The notes: generated by a model from the letters alone, not told the origin. Positions 16,261 to 25,870 are shown, numbered from the stretch's first letter. The stretch is 47,432 bases of DNA from Blastocatellia bacterium (GCA_021463145.1 JAJTWZ010000030.1:1-47432); one strand, 5' to 3'. Numbers and translations are program-made.

Positions 16261-16860
16261 ATGCTCGAGTACGCAGAACCGATCGTCAAACTCATCGATG
16301 AGTTGAAGCGGCTGCCCGGCGTCGGCGGAAAGTCGGCGCAGAGGATAGCTTTCCATCTGTTGCGGACCGAGCCGGCCCAGATCGAGCGCCTCGTCGGAGC
16401 GATCCAGGAGGTGCGCGACAAGATCGTGCTGTGCTCGATCTGCAACAACATCACGGATGTCGATCCGTGCAGGTATTGCACCAGCGCCGCTCGCGACCGG
16501 TCGGTGATACTCGTCGTCGAGGAGCCGCACAACCTCGTCACCGTCGAAAAGACGCGCGAGTACCGGGGCCTCTATCACGTCCTGCACGGAGCGCTTTCGC
16601 CGCTGCGCGGCGTCGGTCCGGACGACATCCGGATCCGTGGGCTGCTCGAGCGGTTGCGTTCGGATGAAGTGAAGGAGGTGATCCTCGCAACGAACCCGAA
16701 CACGGAGGGCGAAGCGACCGCGAATTACGTCTCCCGCCTCGTCAGGCCGCTTGGTGTGAAGGTGACCCGTATCGGGATGGGCGTCCCTGTCGGTTCTGAC
16801 CTCGAGTATGCGGATGAGGTCACGATGCACAAATCGTTGCAGAACCGGACCGAGATGTAG
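16261..16860 (+). CDS. recR: Recombination mediator protein RecR
   Basis: Works with RecO and RecF to load RecA at gaps. The 199-residue product has the helix-hairpin-helix start ([20 protein letters not shown]), a four-Cys zinc finger (Cys58, 61, 70, 73 in [17 protein letters not shown]), and a Toprim domain with [12 protein letters not shown] and [19 protein letters not shown]. Length and order are normal. It ends the dnaX-ebfC-recR set; the 238 bases to the next start show no terminator that I can support. Confidence 0.95.
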   Translation: MLEYAEPIVKLIDELKRLPGVGGKSAQRIAFHLLRTEPAQIERLVGAIQEVRDKIVLCSICNNITDVDPCRYCTSAARDRSVILVVEEPHNLVTVEKTREYRGLYHVLHGALSPLRGVGPDDIRIRGLLERLRSDEVKEVILATNPNTEGEATANYVSRLVRPLGVKVTRIGMGVPVGSDLEYADEVTMHKSLQNRTEM

Positions 16861-17098
16861 GGAGTAGACGGAGTCGCCAGGATTTGGACGGGGATTTACG
16901 GAAAGGCCCTGGGCCATCCGCGTCGCCATTGGATCTTGCCGCGTGCTCGCAACCCGCCCGTTCAATGCTCGAGGGATGGTCCTGCCAATCCACTCGGAGT
17001 CCCGTCAGTCCCGGCCGTTCACCTGTGTGTGGACGCCGTCCGCACGTTGGACGTATCATTTTTGTCCCCTCGGAAGTTCGTAGTTTCGGAGTTCTACA

Positions 17099-18877
17099 AT
17101 GACCACGCCCATACGGAAGACCTGCGCAGCCGTGGCGCTTTTCGCCCTGATCTTTCTCGCTGGAGGCGCTTCGGCGCACGCCGCCCCACCGGCGCGTGTT
17201 TCTCGCGATGCGACGCGAGTCACGGATCAGTTGCGGGCGTTCGAACGCATTGACCTCGACGCGCGCGATGCCATTCGAAAGGTGCGCGCGGGCGAGCCTG
17301 TTCTCATTGCGACGCCGACACTCGCTTTCGACGTTCGTCTCGTGCCGAACAACATTCGTTCGGCCGATTGCATCGTCCAGGTCTCACGTGGCAACGGCGT
17401 AGTCGAGCGGATCGACCCTGGGCCGGTCGCGACCTTCAGGGGATCGGTCGATGGCATGCCTGGCGCGGAAGCGCGGTTCACCATCGACGAGAACGGCGTC
17501 AGGGGACTCATTCTGACCGACGATGCCTGGTGGTTCGTGGAACCCGAGGCCGGCAGCCTCTCCAAGACAGGGGGTCGAGGCCCGCACGTCGTCTATTCCA
17601 ACAGCGACGTGGTGCCTGCAGCTTTCGGACAATGCGGGACTACCCAGGCGCACTTTGTGCAGGCCGAGGTCGCGCGGCTGGACAGGACGGGCAAGGCTCA
17701 AGGCGGCCTGCCGCCGCTTCCGCCACGGGTCGAGCTTGCAACGGAAGCCGACTACGACTACTTCGTCATACAGGGAAGCGCGCGGGCCGTTACCAACGAG
17801 ATCGCCTCGATCGTTAACCAGGTGGACGGCGTCTACCGTAAGCAGCTCGGCGTTTCGTTCGAGATCGTGTTCCAGAACGTGTGGGAGACCCGCGACGATC
17901 CGTACGACGAGACCGACGCTGGCGAGCGGTTGGGCGAGTTCCGAACCTATTGGAACTCCACGCAGCAATCCGTGAGGCGCGATCTCACGCATTTCTGGAC
18001 GGGCGCGGCTATCGACGGCAACACGCTCGGCGTGGCTTACGTTTCGGTGATATGCGCGTCGGCATCTGCGAGTTATGGGCTGTCGTCGTACTTTCAGGGC
18101 GAGCCTGGAAAGTTCATTCTGACGGCTCACGAGATCGGCCACAATTTCGGAGCACGTCACCCCGATCAGAACGATCCGCCGCGTACCGAGTGCGACAACA
18201 CGATCATGCAGAGTTTCGTGGGCACCGGGTTCACGTTCTGCAAGTTCTCGCGAACTCAGATCGAGGATCACCTGTCGACGCGTTCGGCGTGCCTTCGAAA
18301 CAATCGCGAGCCGGTTACGGCCGCCGGTCCGGACCTCTTCGCGGGTCAGGGCGCCACGGTGACTTTGCTCGGCGCTGGAAGCACGGATGCGGACGGCGAC
18401 GTCCTCGAGTACCGGTGGGCCCAGACTGGCGGGCAGGCCGTCAGCCTGTCGGGTTCCACCACGTCTACGCCGACCTTCGTCGCGCCGTCAGTTGCTTCGG
18501 ACACGGAACTCGCCTTCACCCTGACGACGACGGACGGCCGGGGCGGCACGAGCCAGGACGATGTGGTCGTCACGGTGGTGCCAGGCACGCTTCCGCACAT
18601 CAACCTTACGTCTCCGGCTGCTGGCGCGGTGTTGAAGCTCGGCAAGAAGCTCAAGATCAGGTTCGCGGCCGATGCGGCGATCACGGGTACGGTCCTCATC
18701 GAGTTGTCGCGCAATGGCGGCTCGACGTTCGAAACGATCGCCGACGGTGTGTCGGTGACATCGGGACGTTGGAAGTGGAAGAGCACCGGGCCGAAGACGA
18801 AGGCCGCCATCGTGCGTATCACGAGCACGTCGGATGGCCGTGTCCAGGGATTCTCGCAGGTGTTCTCGATCGAGTAG
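17099..18877 (+). CDS. Secreted M12-type zinc metalloprotease with PKD-like domain
   Basis: Exported metalloprotease. The 592-residue product begins with a signal peptide cleaved near ASAHAA (residue 29). A propeptide-like region with one free Cys (FGQCGTT, residue 179) follows; in reprolysins such a Cys can block the zinc. The catalytic site HEIGHNFGARH (residues 344-354) matches HExxHxxGxxH of the metzincins, followed by an IMQSF segment that serves as the Met-turn. A PKD/cadherin-like domain covers about 403-495 (GPDLFAGQGATVTLLGAGST, then DADGDVLEYRW). The last 95 residues form another beta-sandwich. No transmembrane anchor or sorting signal was seen at the C-terminus. It sits 34 bases before the lipoprotein gene, so both may belong to a surface-polysaccharide or matrix locus. 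Confidence 0.85.
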   Translation: MTTPIRKTCAAVALFALIFLAGGASAHAAPPARVSRDATRVTDQLRAFERIDLDARDAIRKVRAGEPVLIATPTLAFDVRLVPNNIRSADCIVQVSRGNGVVERIDPGPVATFRGSVDGMPGAEARFTIDENGVRGLILTDDAWWFVEPEAGSLSKTGGRGPHVVYSNSDVVPAAFGQCGTTQAHFVQAEVARLDRTGKAQGGLPPLPPRVELATEADYDYFVIQGSARAVTNEIASIVNQVDGVYRKQLGVSFEIVFQNVWETRDDPYDETDAGERLGEFRTYWNSTQQSVRRDLTHFWTGAAIDGNTLGVAYVSVICASASASYGLSSYFQGEPGKFILTAHEIGHNFGARHPDQNDPPRTECDNTIMQSFVGTGFTFCKFSRTQIEDHLSTRSACLRNNREPVTAAGPDLFAGQGATVTLLGAGSTDADGDVLEYRWAQTGGQAVSLSGSTTSTPTFVAPSVASDTELAFTLTTTDGRGGTSQDDVVVTVVPGTLPHINLTSPAAGAVLKLGKKLKIRFAADAAITGTVLIELSRNGGSTFETIADGVSVTSGRWKWKSTGPKTKAAIVRITSTSDGRVQGFSQVFSIE

Positions 18878-18911
18878 ACTTCGGACGCACCAGGGGCGAC
18901 CATTCTTCCGC

Positions 18912-20627
18912 GTGCTTTTTGGAGTTCAATCGAGAACGGGGTTCCGGGAGCTTTTCTCGAGAGCCGCATCATCTTTGACCGTCGCGAGTCTACTCGTGGG
19001 AGCGTCGGTTTCGTCCGGATGTCTGGCGGAGACGGACTTTGGGCCCTGGATGAAGCTGTCGACGAGTCAGTTTGGAGTCGCGCTATATCCGGGTACCACC
19101 ACGGTCGAGGTACGCGACGTCCACGATGGTTGGACGGAGCGGGTGTCGGTCGTTTCCGACGGACGTTCGGTAACGGACGGAATCGACAAGGAACCTGTTC
19201 TGCCCGCGATCGCCGCCAAGATGTCGGACGCCGACGCAGCAGCACTTCGAGGCGACGGCTCGGATCCGATTCCCGACACGGGATCGGCGCTCGATCGGGC
19301 AGCGGCGGTGAACGGCTGGATCGTCCGCCGTATCGACAGCTTCCACCTGGACAGGCCTGGCGCCGGCAGTTCTGCGGGCGGGGAAGCCGCATCGTCGCGC
19401 GCCCTTTCGTCGAGCGACGGACTCAACCCGCACGTTATCGCCGCGAGTCCTCAGACTTCGCGGCCGCGCGAAGGCCAAGCCCCGATCGAGTCGGAGAATG
19501 CCTGCGAGATCCTGAAGAGCATCGAGGAAGGGGCAAGGTCGAACTGCCTGTCGTTCGCCAGTATCTTTCGGGAAGTCGGTACGATCGCCGGACTGACGCT
19601 TCGGCGCGTCGACTTCACCGTCAGGTTCGGTTCGCCCTTCGAGGGCCATAGCGTTGACGAAGTGTGGTCGCCGGAGACTGGCAAATGGTTCGTCGTCGAT
19701 GCGTACTTCCAGTGTATCTGGACGGTCGACGGTACGCCGGCTTCGGCTATCGAGCTGCATCGTGCCGCCGTCGAAGGTCGCGCCAGGTCGATCGGCTTCA
19801 AGTCGACCGGACTTGGCGGCGTATCGCTTTCCGGTTCGCGAGTGAACCCGAGACTTTACCCTCGCAACGTGATGGTGCGAGTGGCGAGCGGAGCCTGGCT
19901 CACGCGCACGAGCGGGGTTCCGGCGCCCGTTGTCGACGGCAACATAATTCAATGCGATGACGACGCCGTGTTCGAGGCTCCGCCCGGAGCTGCCGATGAG
20001 TACTCGGCCCGGCGTGACTCGTCACACGGACGAATCGTCTTCCAGGCGATCGACGGCAGGCTGGTGGTCGGCCTGAACAGGAAGTCATTCGAGGCCGATC
20101 GCTTCGAGGCAAGGGTGACGGCGGAGCGCTCGATCGAACAGTTCGACGAAACGGCGGGCTACGATCCCGGAGACCCCGAAATTGCGACCGGTCCGGAATT
20201 GTTCGCGCGCACGAAGCTGGTGGACGACGACGGTGACGCAACGCCGGACGGCTGGAGCGTCGATCGATCCCTTGCGCTGTTCGAGACCACGCCGGACGGC
20301 GCTGCCGTGCTGGAGACCGGCCCGGATGGAGCGACGCTCACACTGGTTCCCAAACTTACGGCGGATTTCGCCTCGGGCGTGGGATTTGCGCGGATGTCGG
20401 TAGAACGCGGATCGGCAAACTTCTCGGCCTCCGGACGAATGGCGGGGCAGAAGTTCGTGGTGCGAGCGGGACGTGAAACGACGGCGTGCTCCCCAATCAG
20501 TGGATTTGCTTCACTCGCCGATGGACTCAGGCTGGAGATCCTGCCGAATTCCAGAGTGACGGTGGCGTGGGTCTCCCTGCGGCGAACCCCTGCCTATGGC
20601 GATCTCGACGGAGCGGAAGTGCCTTGA
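18912..20627 (+). CDS. Transglutaminase-like lipoprotein
   Basis: Predicted lipoprotein of 571 residues: the signal peptide LTVASLLVGASVSSGC gives a lipobox with Cys37. A papain-like transglutaminase core covers about 190-300. Its catalytic triad is visible as Cys212 in ARSNCLSFASIF, His246 in FEGHSVDEVW and Asp263 in WFVVDAYF. The remaining C-terminal half is beta-rich and unassigned. Transglutaminase-like proteins often accompany exopolysaccharide genes, where their substrates are mostly unknown. The start is a judgement: GTG at 18912 begins the lipoprotein signal in a plausible length, and TTG at 18975 is an alternative. Its TGA overlaps the TTG start of the next gene, showing coupling. 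Confidence 0.75.
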   Translation: MLFGVQSRTGFRELFSRAASSLTVASLLVGASVSSGCLAETDFGPWMKLSTSQFGVALYPGTTTVEVRDVHDGWTERVSVVSDGRSVTDGIDKEPVLPAIAAKMSDADAAALRGDGSDPIPDTGSALDRAAAVNGWIVRRIDSFHLDRPGAGSSAGGEAASSRALSSSDGLNPHVIAASPQTSRPREGQAPIESENACEILKSIEEGARSNCLSFASIFREVGTIAGLTLRRVDFTVRFGSPFEGHSVDEVWSPETGKWFVVDAYFQCIWTVDGTPASAIELHRAAVEGRARSIGFKSTGLGGVSLSGSRVNPRLYPRNVMVRVASGAWLTRTSGVPAPVVDGNIIQCDDDAVFEAPPGAADEYSARRDSSHGRIVFQAIDGRLVVGLNRKSFEADRFEARVTAERSIEQFDETAGYDPGDPEIATGPELFARTKLVDDDGDATPDGWSVDRSLALFETTPDGAAVLETGPDGATLTLVPKLTADFASGVGFARMSVERGSANFSASGRMAGQKFVVRAGRETTACSPISGFASLADGLRLEILPNSRVTVAWVSLRRTPAYGDLDGAEVP

Positions 20628-21850
20628 AGAGACCTCCGCAGACTGCATCGACAGCCGCCAGCGGCGATGAAGAGGATCGGATTGCGCGGGCAGAGGCGGT
20701 CTTCGATCGGCTGGTCGAGCGTTGCGGGGAAGACGGTTGGGCGGGCTACGATCCGTACGACGCGCTCCGCAGCCCTCTACTTCGCCTGCTTTCGTTCGGC
20801 TCGAAGTGGCCCCGGATCGCGTGGATCCAGCTCGTGAAGCGCTCTCCGGTGAATTTGCGTCCGGTCCTTGGAGTATCGAAGGGGGTCAACCCGAAGGGCC
20901 TCGCGCTGGCCGTGAGAGGCCTGGTCGCCGACGGGCACGCCCGCGGCGCAGACCGGCGCGTTGAGGTCGCCGGTTTGCTCGCGCGGCTCGACCACCTCCG
21001 TAGCCCCGGCGTCAGCGGCTCCGGTTGGGGCTACAACTTCGATTGGCAGTCGCGGGCGTTCTTCGTGCCTAGGGGCACCCCATCCATCGTCTGCACGACG
21101 TTCGTTGCTCACGCTTACCTCGACGCGTACGAGGCCTTTGGGGAGCAGGCCTGGCTGGATCGCAGCCGGGAAGCCTGCCAGTTCGTCCTGCACGACCTCC
21201 ATCGCTCTCCCGGAGCGGCCGAAAGCTTCTGTTTCTCCTACACTCCGGTCGATCGGAGCCGCGTACACAACGCGAGCATGCTTGGCGCCGAATTGCTCGC
21301 TCGTGTTGCTCGTATTGCCGGCGAGGCGGAACTTGCCGAGGTGGCGCTCGCTGCGGCGCGGTACACGATCGAGCGGCAGGCCGATGACGGCTCCTGGCCC
21401 TACGGCGACGCCGGCAATCAGACGTGGATCGACAGTTTTCACACGGGGTTCGTGCTGGTTTCGCTTGCCGAGGTCATCGGCTCCTGCGGGGAACAGTCCT
21501 GGAATTCAGCCCTCGACAAGGGCTATGCCTTCTACCGGGACCGTTTCTTCCTCGAAGACGGTACGCCCTGCTACTATCCGGACCGTACGTATCCCATCGA
21601 CGTTCACAGCGCGGCGCAGGCTCTCGTGACTTTTGCACGCTTCACGGGCCGGGATCCGGATGCGCTGGGGCGCGGCCGGCGCGTCGCTCGATGGACCATC
21701 GGCCACATGCTGGGAACGGACGGCGTGTTTCACTTTCAGAAGCACGAGAGATGGACGAATCGGATATCCTACATTCGGTGGTCGCAGGCCTGGATGGCCT
21801 ACGGGCTCGCAAGGCACATCGCCAGCGAGCGGGAGACGGCAAGTTTGTGA
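20624..21850 (+). CDS. Alpha/alpha-toroid (six-hairpin glycosidase-like) protein, polysaccharide locus
   Basis: The 408-residue product has the repeating paired-helix pattern of alpha/alpha-toroid enzymes: SIVCTTFVAHAYLDAYEAFG, HNASMLGAELLARVARIAG, RQADDGSWPYGDAGNQTWID and FHTGFVLVSLAEVIG. Such toroids include glycoside hydrolases, polysaccharide lyases and epimerases; the catalytic residues cannot be assigned by eye. No signal peptide is present, so it acts in the cytoplasm unless the start is wrong. The TTG at 20624 overlaps the preceding stop (TTGA), and the glycosylphosphotransferase gene starts 16 bases after its end. The placement suggests processing or modification of a surface glycan or its precursors. 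Confidence 0.65.
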   Translation: MKRPPQTASTAASGDEEDRIARAEAVFDRLVERCGEDGWAGYDPYDALRSPLLRLLSFGSKWPRIAWIQLVKRSPVNLRPVLGVSKGVNPKGLALAVRGLVADGHARGADRRVEVAGLLARLDHLRSPGVSGSGWGYNFDWQSRAFFVPRGTPSIVCTTFVAHAYLDAYEAFGEQAWLDRSREACQFVLHDLHRSPGAAESFCFSYTPVDRSRVHNASMLGAELLARVARIAGEAELAEVALAAARYTIERQADDGSWPYGDAGNQTWIDSFHTGFVLVSLAEVIGSCGEQSWNSALDKGYAFYRDRFFLEDGTPCYYPDRTYPIDVHSAAQALVTFARFTGRDPDALGRGRRVARWTIGHMLGTDGVFHFQKHERWTNRISYIRWSQAWMAYGLARHIASERETASL

Positions 21851-21866
21851 TTGGCGGACGGACAGC

Positions 21867-23495
21867 GTGTTGAAGGAAAAGCCGAAGGCGCAGGGGTCAC
21901 CGAATGTGGTGACGACGGGGCTGACACCCGCCGCGCTCGGTCCGGGCGCGGTTCCGGTGTCGCCGCGGAGCGCCGGCCTGGTCGGCGATCACGTTCGCAA
22001 GACGCTCTACTGGACGGCGTTCGCCACGGTGGCGCTCGTTGTGCTGGACGCCGCGATCGCCGTTGTGGCGTTTCCGCTTGCGTACTCGTTGCGATCGGGT
22101 GGATCCCCTGTCCTGGTCTGGCCCGACGGCCAGTGGTTGCCGTCGGACGTGACGAACGGGTTCCGGCCATACCTGTCGATCCTGCTTGTATTGCCGTTCG
22201 TGCGGTTTCTCTGTTCGAAGCATTACGGGCTCTACAAGCTTCGCGGGGAGTTCGCTCTGTTGACGGACGCGATGGCGATCCTGAAGTCCGTTTCGGTCGG
22301 CACTCTGGTCATCGTGCTTTTCGCATTCCTGTATCGCGGAGGTTTCGTATACCGCGACTATTCGTATTCGCGATTCGTGTTCGTGCTCGACTGGGCGATG
22401 GTGCTGGCGAGCCTGGCTGCTGTGCGAGTGGCCGTGCGCGGGGCGCAGATCGTTTCGCGCCGTCGCGACCGGAACCTGATCCGCACCCTCATAGTCGGGG
22501 ATGGCGAGCTCGCGAAGCTTTCCGTGCAGGAGATATCGGAGAACGCTCGACTCGGGTATCACCTCGTCGGCGTCGTCACGGCACGCGATGGCGCGGATGC
22601 TGCGTGCGTGGAAGGACTGCCGGTTCTTGGGGCGTTCGATAGTCTGCCGGCGCTCATCCGGCAGCACGGCATCGAGGAAGTGCTGATAACCGATACCGCG
22701 CTCGAGCCGCAGGCGTTGTTCGAAGCGATCATGAGGAGCGGCCGCACGCATCGGGTGAACTTCAGGGTCGTGCCCAACATGTTCAACTGCCTGCCGCGAA
22801 AGACCGAAGCGGATCAGATCGGCTCGTTGCCGATGATCCGGCTCTTTGGCGAGCCACTTGCGGGACCGTCGCGATTGTTGAAGCGGTCGATCGACATAGC
22901 GGGCTCTGTTGCGATCATCGCGGTGACGTCGCCAGTGTGGGCGGTGCTGGCCTGGCTCATCAAGCGCGAGTCACCAGGGCCGGTGTTTCACTCGCAGGAA
23001 CGGGTCGGAATGGATGGGAAGGTCTTTCCGATGTTCAAGTTCCGATCGATGCGACAGGATGCTGACTCTCCCGAGAACATCGTGGCTCACCAGGAGGCCA
23101 TGCGCCGCAACATCACTGGAGACGTCACCGACGGCAAGCTGCACGGAAAGGTCGAGAACGATCCGCGGGTCACGCGCGTTGGCAATTTCATGCGAAGGTA
23201 CTCGATCGACGAGCTTCCGCAGATGCTGAACGTCCTGCGTGGGGACATGTCGCTGGTTGGCCCGCGTCCGCCGATTTCGTACGAGGTCGAGATGTATGCC
23301 GACTGGCACCGCAGCCGCTTCCACGTGAAGCCCGGCATTACGGGGCTCTGGCAGGTCTCGGGACGGAACCGGCTGCCGTTCCAGGAAATGGTCCAGCTCG
23401 ACATCTACTACATCGAGAACTGGTCGTTGTGGCTCGACATCGGGATCCTGCTCAGGACGCTGCCAGTGGTATTGCGCGGAGACAATACGAACTAG
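21867..23495 (+). CDS. Polyprenyl glycosylphosphotransferase, WcaJ/undecaprenyl-phosphate sugar transferase family
   Basis: Membrane enzyme that starts exopolysaccharide synthesis by moving a sugar-1-phosphate onto undecaprenyl phosphate. The 542-residue product has several N-terminal membrane segments (about residues 50-210), a CoA-binding-like Rossmann region ([15 protein letters not shown]), and a C-terminal bacterial sugar transferase domain from about 335. Diagnostic motifs there are [29 protein letters not shown] and the terminal [17 protein letters not shown] at 21867 (followed at once by TTG) is the best start; no ATG precedes the first membrane segment. It ends a three-gene coupled set; no further polysaccharide genes follow in this window. 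Confidence 0.88.
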   Translation: MLKEKPKAQGSPNVVTTGLTPAALGPGAVPVSPRSAGLVGDHVRKTLYWTAFATVALVVLDAAIAVVAFPLAYSLRSGGSPVLVWPDGQWLPSDVTNGFRPYLSILLVLPFVRFLCSKHYGLYKLRGEFALLTDAMAILKSVSVGTLVIVLFAFLYRGGFVYRDYSYSRFVFVLDWAMVLASLAAVRVAVRGAQIVSRRRDRNLIRTLIVGDGELAKLSVQEISENARLGYHLVGVVTARDGADAACVEGLPVLGAFDSLPALIRQHGIEEVLITDTALEPQALFEAIMRSGRTHRVNFRVVPNMFNCLPRKTEADQIGSLPMIRLFGEPLAGPSRLLKRSIDIAGSVAIIAVTSPVWAVLAWLIKRESPGPVFHSQERVGMDGKVFPMFKFRSMRQDADSPENIVAHQEAMRRNITGDVTDGKLHGKVENDPRVTRVGNFMRRYSIDELPQMLNVLRGDMSLVGPRPPISYEVEMYADWHRSRFHVKPGITGLWQVSGRNRLPFQEMVQLDIYYIENWSLWLDIGILLRTLPVVLRGDNTN

Positions 23496-23510
23496 GCGCG
23501 CTGTTGTTGC

Positions 23511-23537
23511 GGCCGGCCCGTCGCTCCGGGTACGACT
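23511..23537 (+). repeat. Dispersed intergenic repeat, copy C
   Basis: GGCCGGCCCGTCG followed by CTCCGGGTACGACT. It faces copy D at 23611-23646, giving an inverted pair about 75 bases apart in the 194-base gap between two convergent genes. The pair could form a large stem in either transcript, but no T-run follows. Confidence 0.55.
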
Positions 23538-23610
23538 GCCGGGAGCCGGCCCACACTCCGTCAGGCGGCCGCGATCACGCCGCAGCGTGACAGCTCAGGA
23601 CCGCTGGAGC

Positions 23611-23646
23611 GAGTCGTACCCGGAGTGCCGGCGACGTACCGGCCCC
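23611..23646 (-). repeat. Dispersed intergenic repeat, copy D
   Basis: On the plus strand it reads GAGTCGTACCCGGAGTGCC, then a short spacer, then GTACCGGCCCC. It is the inverted partner of copy C and shares the GAGTCGTACCCGGAG core exactly with copy A. Confidence 0.5.
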
Positions 23647-23689
23647 GGATGGCGCATGACCCACGGTACCGAGGACTTTGATGGTGGCG

Positions 23690-24535
23690 TCACGGGCAGT
23701 CGCGGGACCTGCCGGCGCCCGCAACGGTGAATCGCATGGGTTGCGAGTCGAGGCCGTACGGCCAGAGGTCGCCAGTGGACTGCCAGGCTTCACGAAACTT
23801 CACGGGGTTCTCCGCCGCCTCCCATGTCAGAACGAAGATCCTCAGGTAGTGCTCCCCCCTGGCGACCTCCGTGGCGACGGCGCTCCCCTTGCTCATTTCG
23901 TCCTGCACGACCTTTGGCAGTTCACGTGGCTCGGTCCGATCCGGTGGCTGGCTCGCTCGACCGACGAATGTCGAATCGCTTCCCACCGGCGGCGGAGGCG
24001 CCTCGACGTTTATCGAGATCGAGTACGATCCGACGTGCTCGCCTGGCCCGAGCGGCTTCGGTGACTCCGTCAGAGGTTCACCCTGCGACACGAGCATCGA
24101 CACCTCGGCCGTCGTCTCGTGGCTCCCTCCAGGCGGAATGACGACGAAACTGTCGTCGGGCTTCGGGCCCAGCGGCAGGCCGCCCACTCGAGAGATCACG
24201 ACGTCGGAGCACCAGTGCGCCTCGAATCGCCGCTCCTCGAGGTCGCTCGCGAGTCTGGCGATCATCACGCACGGAACGATCGAGCTCCTTCGGTGAAGAA
24301 TCACCGGCTTCGTTCCTACAGCGGTGAACCGGAGCCGAAGCTCGAGAAGCAGAACATCGACGCCGGGATCGGATGTCCGGCAATACTGCTCGCAGAGCAC
24401 CGACGTCGTCAGTTGAACCAGTTGGCGCGCTTCCGCCTTGCGCGCTGCCCCCGACTGAGCACTCGAGGGAACGGCCTGCAGGAAAACCACCAGCCACGCC
24501 AGGAACAAAACCCGGCGGCAATAGCTCGACATCAT
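23690..24535 (-). CDS. Secreted protein of unknown function
   Basis: No family recognised. The 281-residue product has a clear signal peptide (MMSSYCRRVLFLAWLVVFLQ, cleaved near SSAQSG) and a mature part rich in beta-strand-like segments, with two or three Cys (EQYCRTSD, WCSDVV). ATG at 24535 is chosen for GGAGG seven bases upstream; the frame continues open further 5' without a second signal sequence. The first coding bases (24405-24500) recur in a decayed copy at 33813-33908, so the gene had a paralogue about 9.4 kb away. It converges with the glycosylphosphotransferase and diverges from the stress-protein gene. Localisation outside the cytoplasm is well supported; the function is not. Confidence 0.7.
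   Translation of the reverse strand: MMSSYCRRVLFLAWLVVFLQAVPSSAQSGAARKAEARQLVQLTTSVLCEQYCRTSDPGVDVLLLELRLRFTAVGTKPVILHRRSSIVPCVMIARLASDLEERRFEAHWCSDVVISRVGGLPLGPKPDDSFVVIPPGGSHETTAEVSMLVSQGEPLTESPKPLGPGEHVGSYSISINVEAPPPPVGSDSTFVGRASQPPDRTEPRELPKVVQDEMSKGSAVATEVARGEHYLRIFVLTWEAAENPVKFREAWQSTGDLWPYGLDSQPMRFTVAGAGRSRDCP
24405..24500 (-). repeat. Direct repeat copy 1 (5' part of the secreted-protein gene)
   Basis: Ninety-six bases align without gaps to 33813-33908 in the same orientation, with about 14 mismatches counted by eye. The shared part encodes the end of the signal peptide and the segment SSAQSGAA...EARQLVQLTTS. The two copies bracket the stress and signalling block. Confidence 0.8.
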
Positions 24536-24909
24536 CGTGAGTCCTCCAGATATGAAACCCTGCAGAGGAACCGACGGATCGAAAGGCCAATACGCCGCGA
24601 CAGAACGGGAAATCGGGTCGCACACTCCACGCCGGTTACCCTCCGGAACCGGCGGCGTGCGCAATTGCCAACAAGCCGAGACTACCAGATGTGCCGCCAC
24701 ACGGCGACGATTCAATGCTTCGAGTGAGCACGTCCGGTGGGGACTCTTACGCATTTCATGGGCGGAACTGCGCAGATCGCGGCCGAGCCCGAGACTTGTT
24801 TTCCGTGTACGTCCTTGTATCGCGGACCGTTCGGCACCGGCCGCCTTCCGGCACGCTCATTGCACCCGAAGCACATCGGAGGGCGCCGGACTGCCGGTGT
24901 GACGAACGT
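24536..24909. other. Divergent intergenic region carrying a sigma-54-type promoter
   Basis: This gap of 374 bases separates the secreted-protein gene (minus) from the universal stress gene (plus). Near its right end is the promoter-like site at 24849-24864. The rest shows no supported gene; the frame of the stress gene is open upstream of its ATG but has no family-like sequence there. I did not find a good promoter for the minus-strand gene. Confidence 0.5.
24849..24864 (+). promoter_or_regulatory. Sigma-54 (-24/-12) promoter upstream of the first universal stress gene
   Basis: CGGCACGCTCATTGCA matches the consensus TGGCACR-N4-TTGCW at all defined positions except the first base, with the essential GG and GC exactly ten bases apart. 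The transcript start would be near 24876, giving a leader of about 34 bases before the ATG at 24910. A sigma-54 activator is encoded 3 kb away. Confidence 0.7.
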
Positions 24910-25860
24910 ATGACACAGAAGAAGACCATACTCTGCCCAACCGATCTTTCGCCCGAAGCCGACGGGGCCATCGGATACTCCGCGTCGCTCGCCGCATCGG
25001 CAAACGCGAAGCTGCTCGTCGTCTATTGGCCCGGTGGGGAATCGCCCGCTCCCGTTCTCGTCGATGGCATCAGGCCCGGTCCACGGGGGCTCTTCGAGGA
25101 GTCGATAGCCCTCAACGTGGGGCCCGGAGCCGTCGGCCAACTCGATTGGGAAGGCCTGGTCGTCGACGGTCCAACAGCGGCTGAGGCCATAGTCGCCGCA
25201 GCGGCGGAGCGCCGGGCGGACCTCGTCGTCATGCGATCGAGACGGCGGCCCTTGGCGGCGGCGCTTCTTGGTTCGACGGCCGAAGCCGTTTGCAGGACGG
25301 CGCCGTGCTCCGTGCTGGTTACCCATCCCGACGGAGCCGGAACGAAAGCCCGCCGCCCTGATAGCTCGAGCTTCGATCGTATTCTGGTCGCCTATGACTT
25401 CTGGGACGACTCGGAAATCGCGCTACAGCGGGCGGTCGCCATCGCCGCCGAGCACGGCTCCACGCTTTTTCTTCTTCACGCAGTTCCGGCGTCCGACTAT
25501 GACCTGTCCGGCAGGATATGGGAGGCCCGCGGCGAGGACACAAATCGTCATATCGTCGAAAGGAGACTGCGGAGCGTTGCTCCTCGAGAGACTCCGGCCG
25601 GAGTCGACATCGTCACCCATATCGTCATAGGCCATCCCTACCGCGAGATACTTTCCTTTGCTGAGACGAATGATGTAGACCTCATCTGCATGGGGGCGAG
25701 AGGCCGCGACTTCGGATCGCGTTCGCTGTTCGGGTCGAATACCGATCGGGTCCTGCGGCAGGCCCCGTGTCCGGTGCTCGTCGCGCGACCGCTCAGACCG
25801 GCGGTTGCGGTCGATTCCACGTCTATGGACACTGGGCGATCGAGCACGGAGGACGGCTGA
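24910..25860 (+). CDS. Tandem-domain universal stress protein
   Basis: Cytoplasmic protein with two UspA-like domains in 316 residues. Domain 1 (about 1-150) begins KKTILCPTDLSPEADGAIGYS and ends TAPCSVLVTHP. Domain 2 (about 157-300) begins FDRILVAYDFWDDSEIALQRA and ends QAPCPVLVARP. Only domain 2 keeps the ATP-binding signature G-2x-G-9x-G-S (GARGRDFGSRSLFGS). In domain 1 the first glycines are replaced (MRSRRRPLAAALLGS), so it may not bind nucleotide. The ATG at 24910 lies 34 bases past a predicted sigma-54 transcript start. The GGDEF gene follows within about 10 bases, which suggests an operon linking stress response and cyclic di-GMP. Confidence 0.88.
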   Translation: MTQKKTILCPTDLSPEADGAIGYSASLAASANAKLLVVYWPGGESPAPVLVDGIRPGPRGLFEESIALNVGPGAVGQLDWEGLVVDGPTAAEAIVAAAAERRADLVVMRSRRRPLAAALLGSTAEAVCRTAPCSVLVTHPDGAGTKARRPDSSSFDRILVAYDFWDDSEIALQRAVAIAAEHGSTLFLLHAVPASDYDLSGRIWEARGEDTNRHIVERRLRSVAPRETPAGVDIVTHIVIGHPYREILSFAETNDVDLICMGARGRDFGSRSLFGSNTDRVLRQAPCPVLVARPLRPAVAVDSTSMDTGRSSTEDG

Positions 25861-25870
25861 GGTTATCGAC

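Noticed and set aside
17384-18271. 295-codon minus frame opposite the M12 protease
   Set aside because: It lies opposite the HExxHxxGxxH coding region and has no start signal or family resemblance.
23511-23646. Inverted repeat pair as a bidirectional terminator between convergent genes
   Set aside because: Arms are about 75 bases apart and no T-run follows on either strand, so it was recorded as a dispersed repeat instead.
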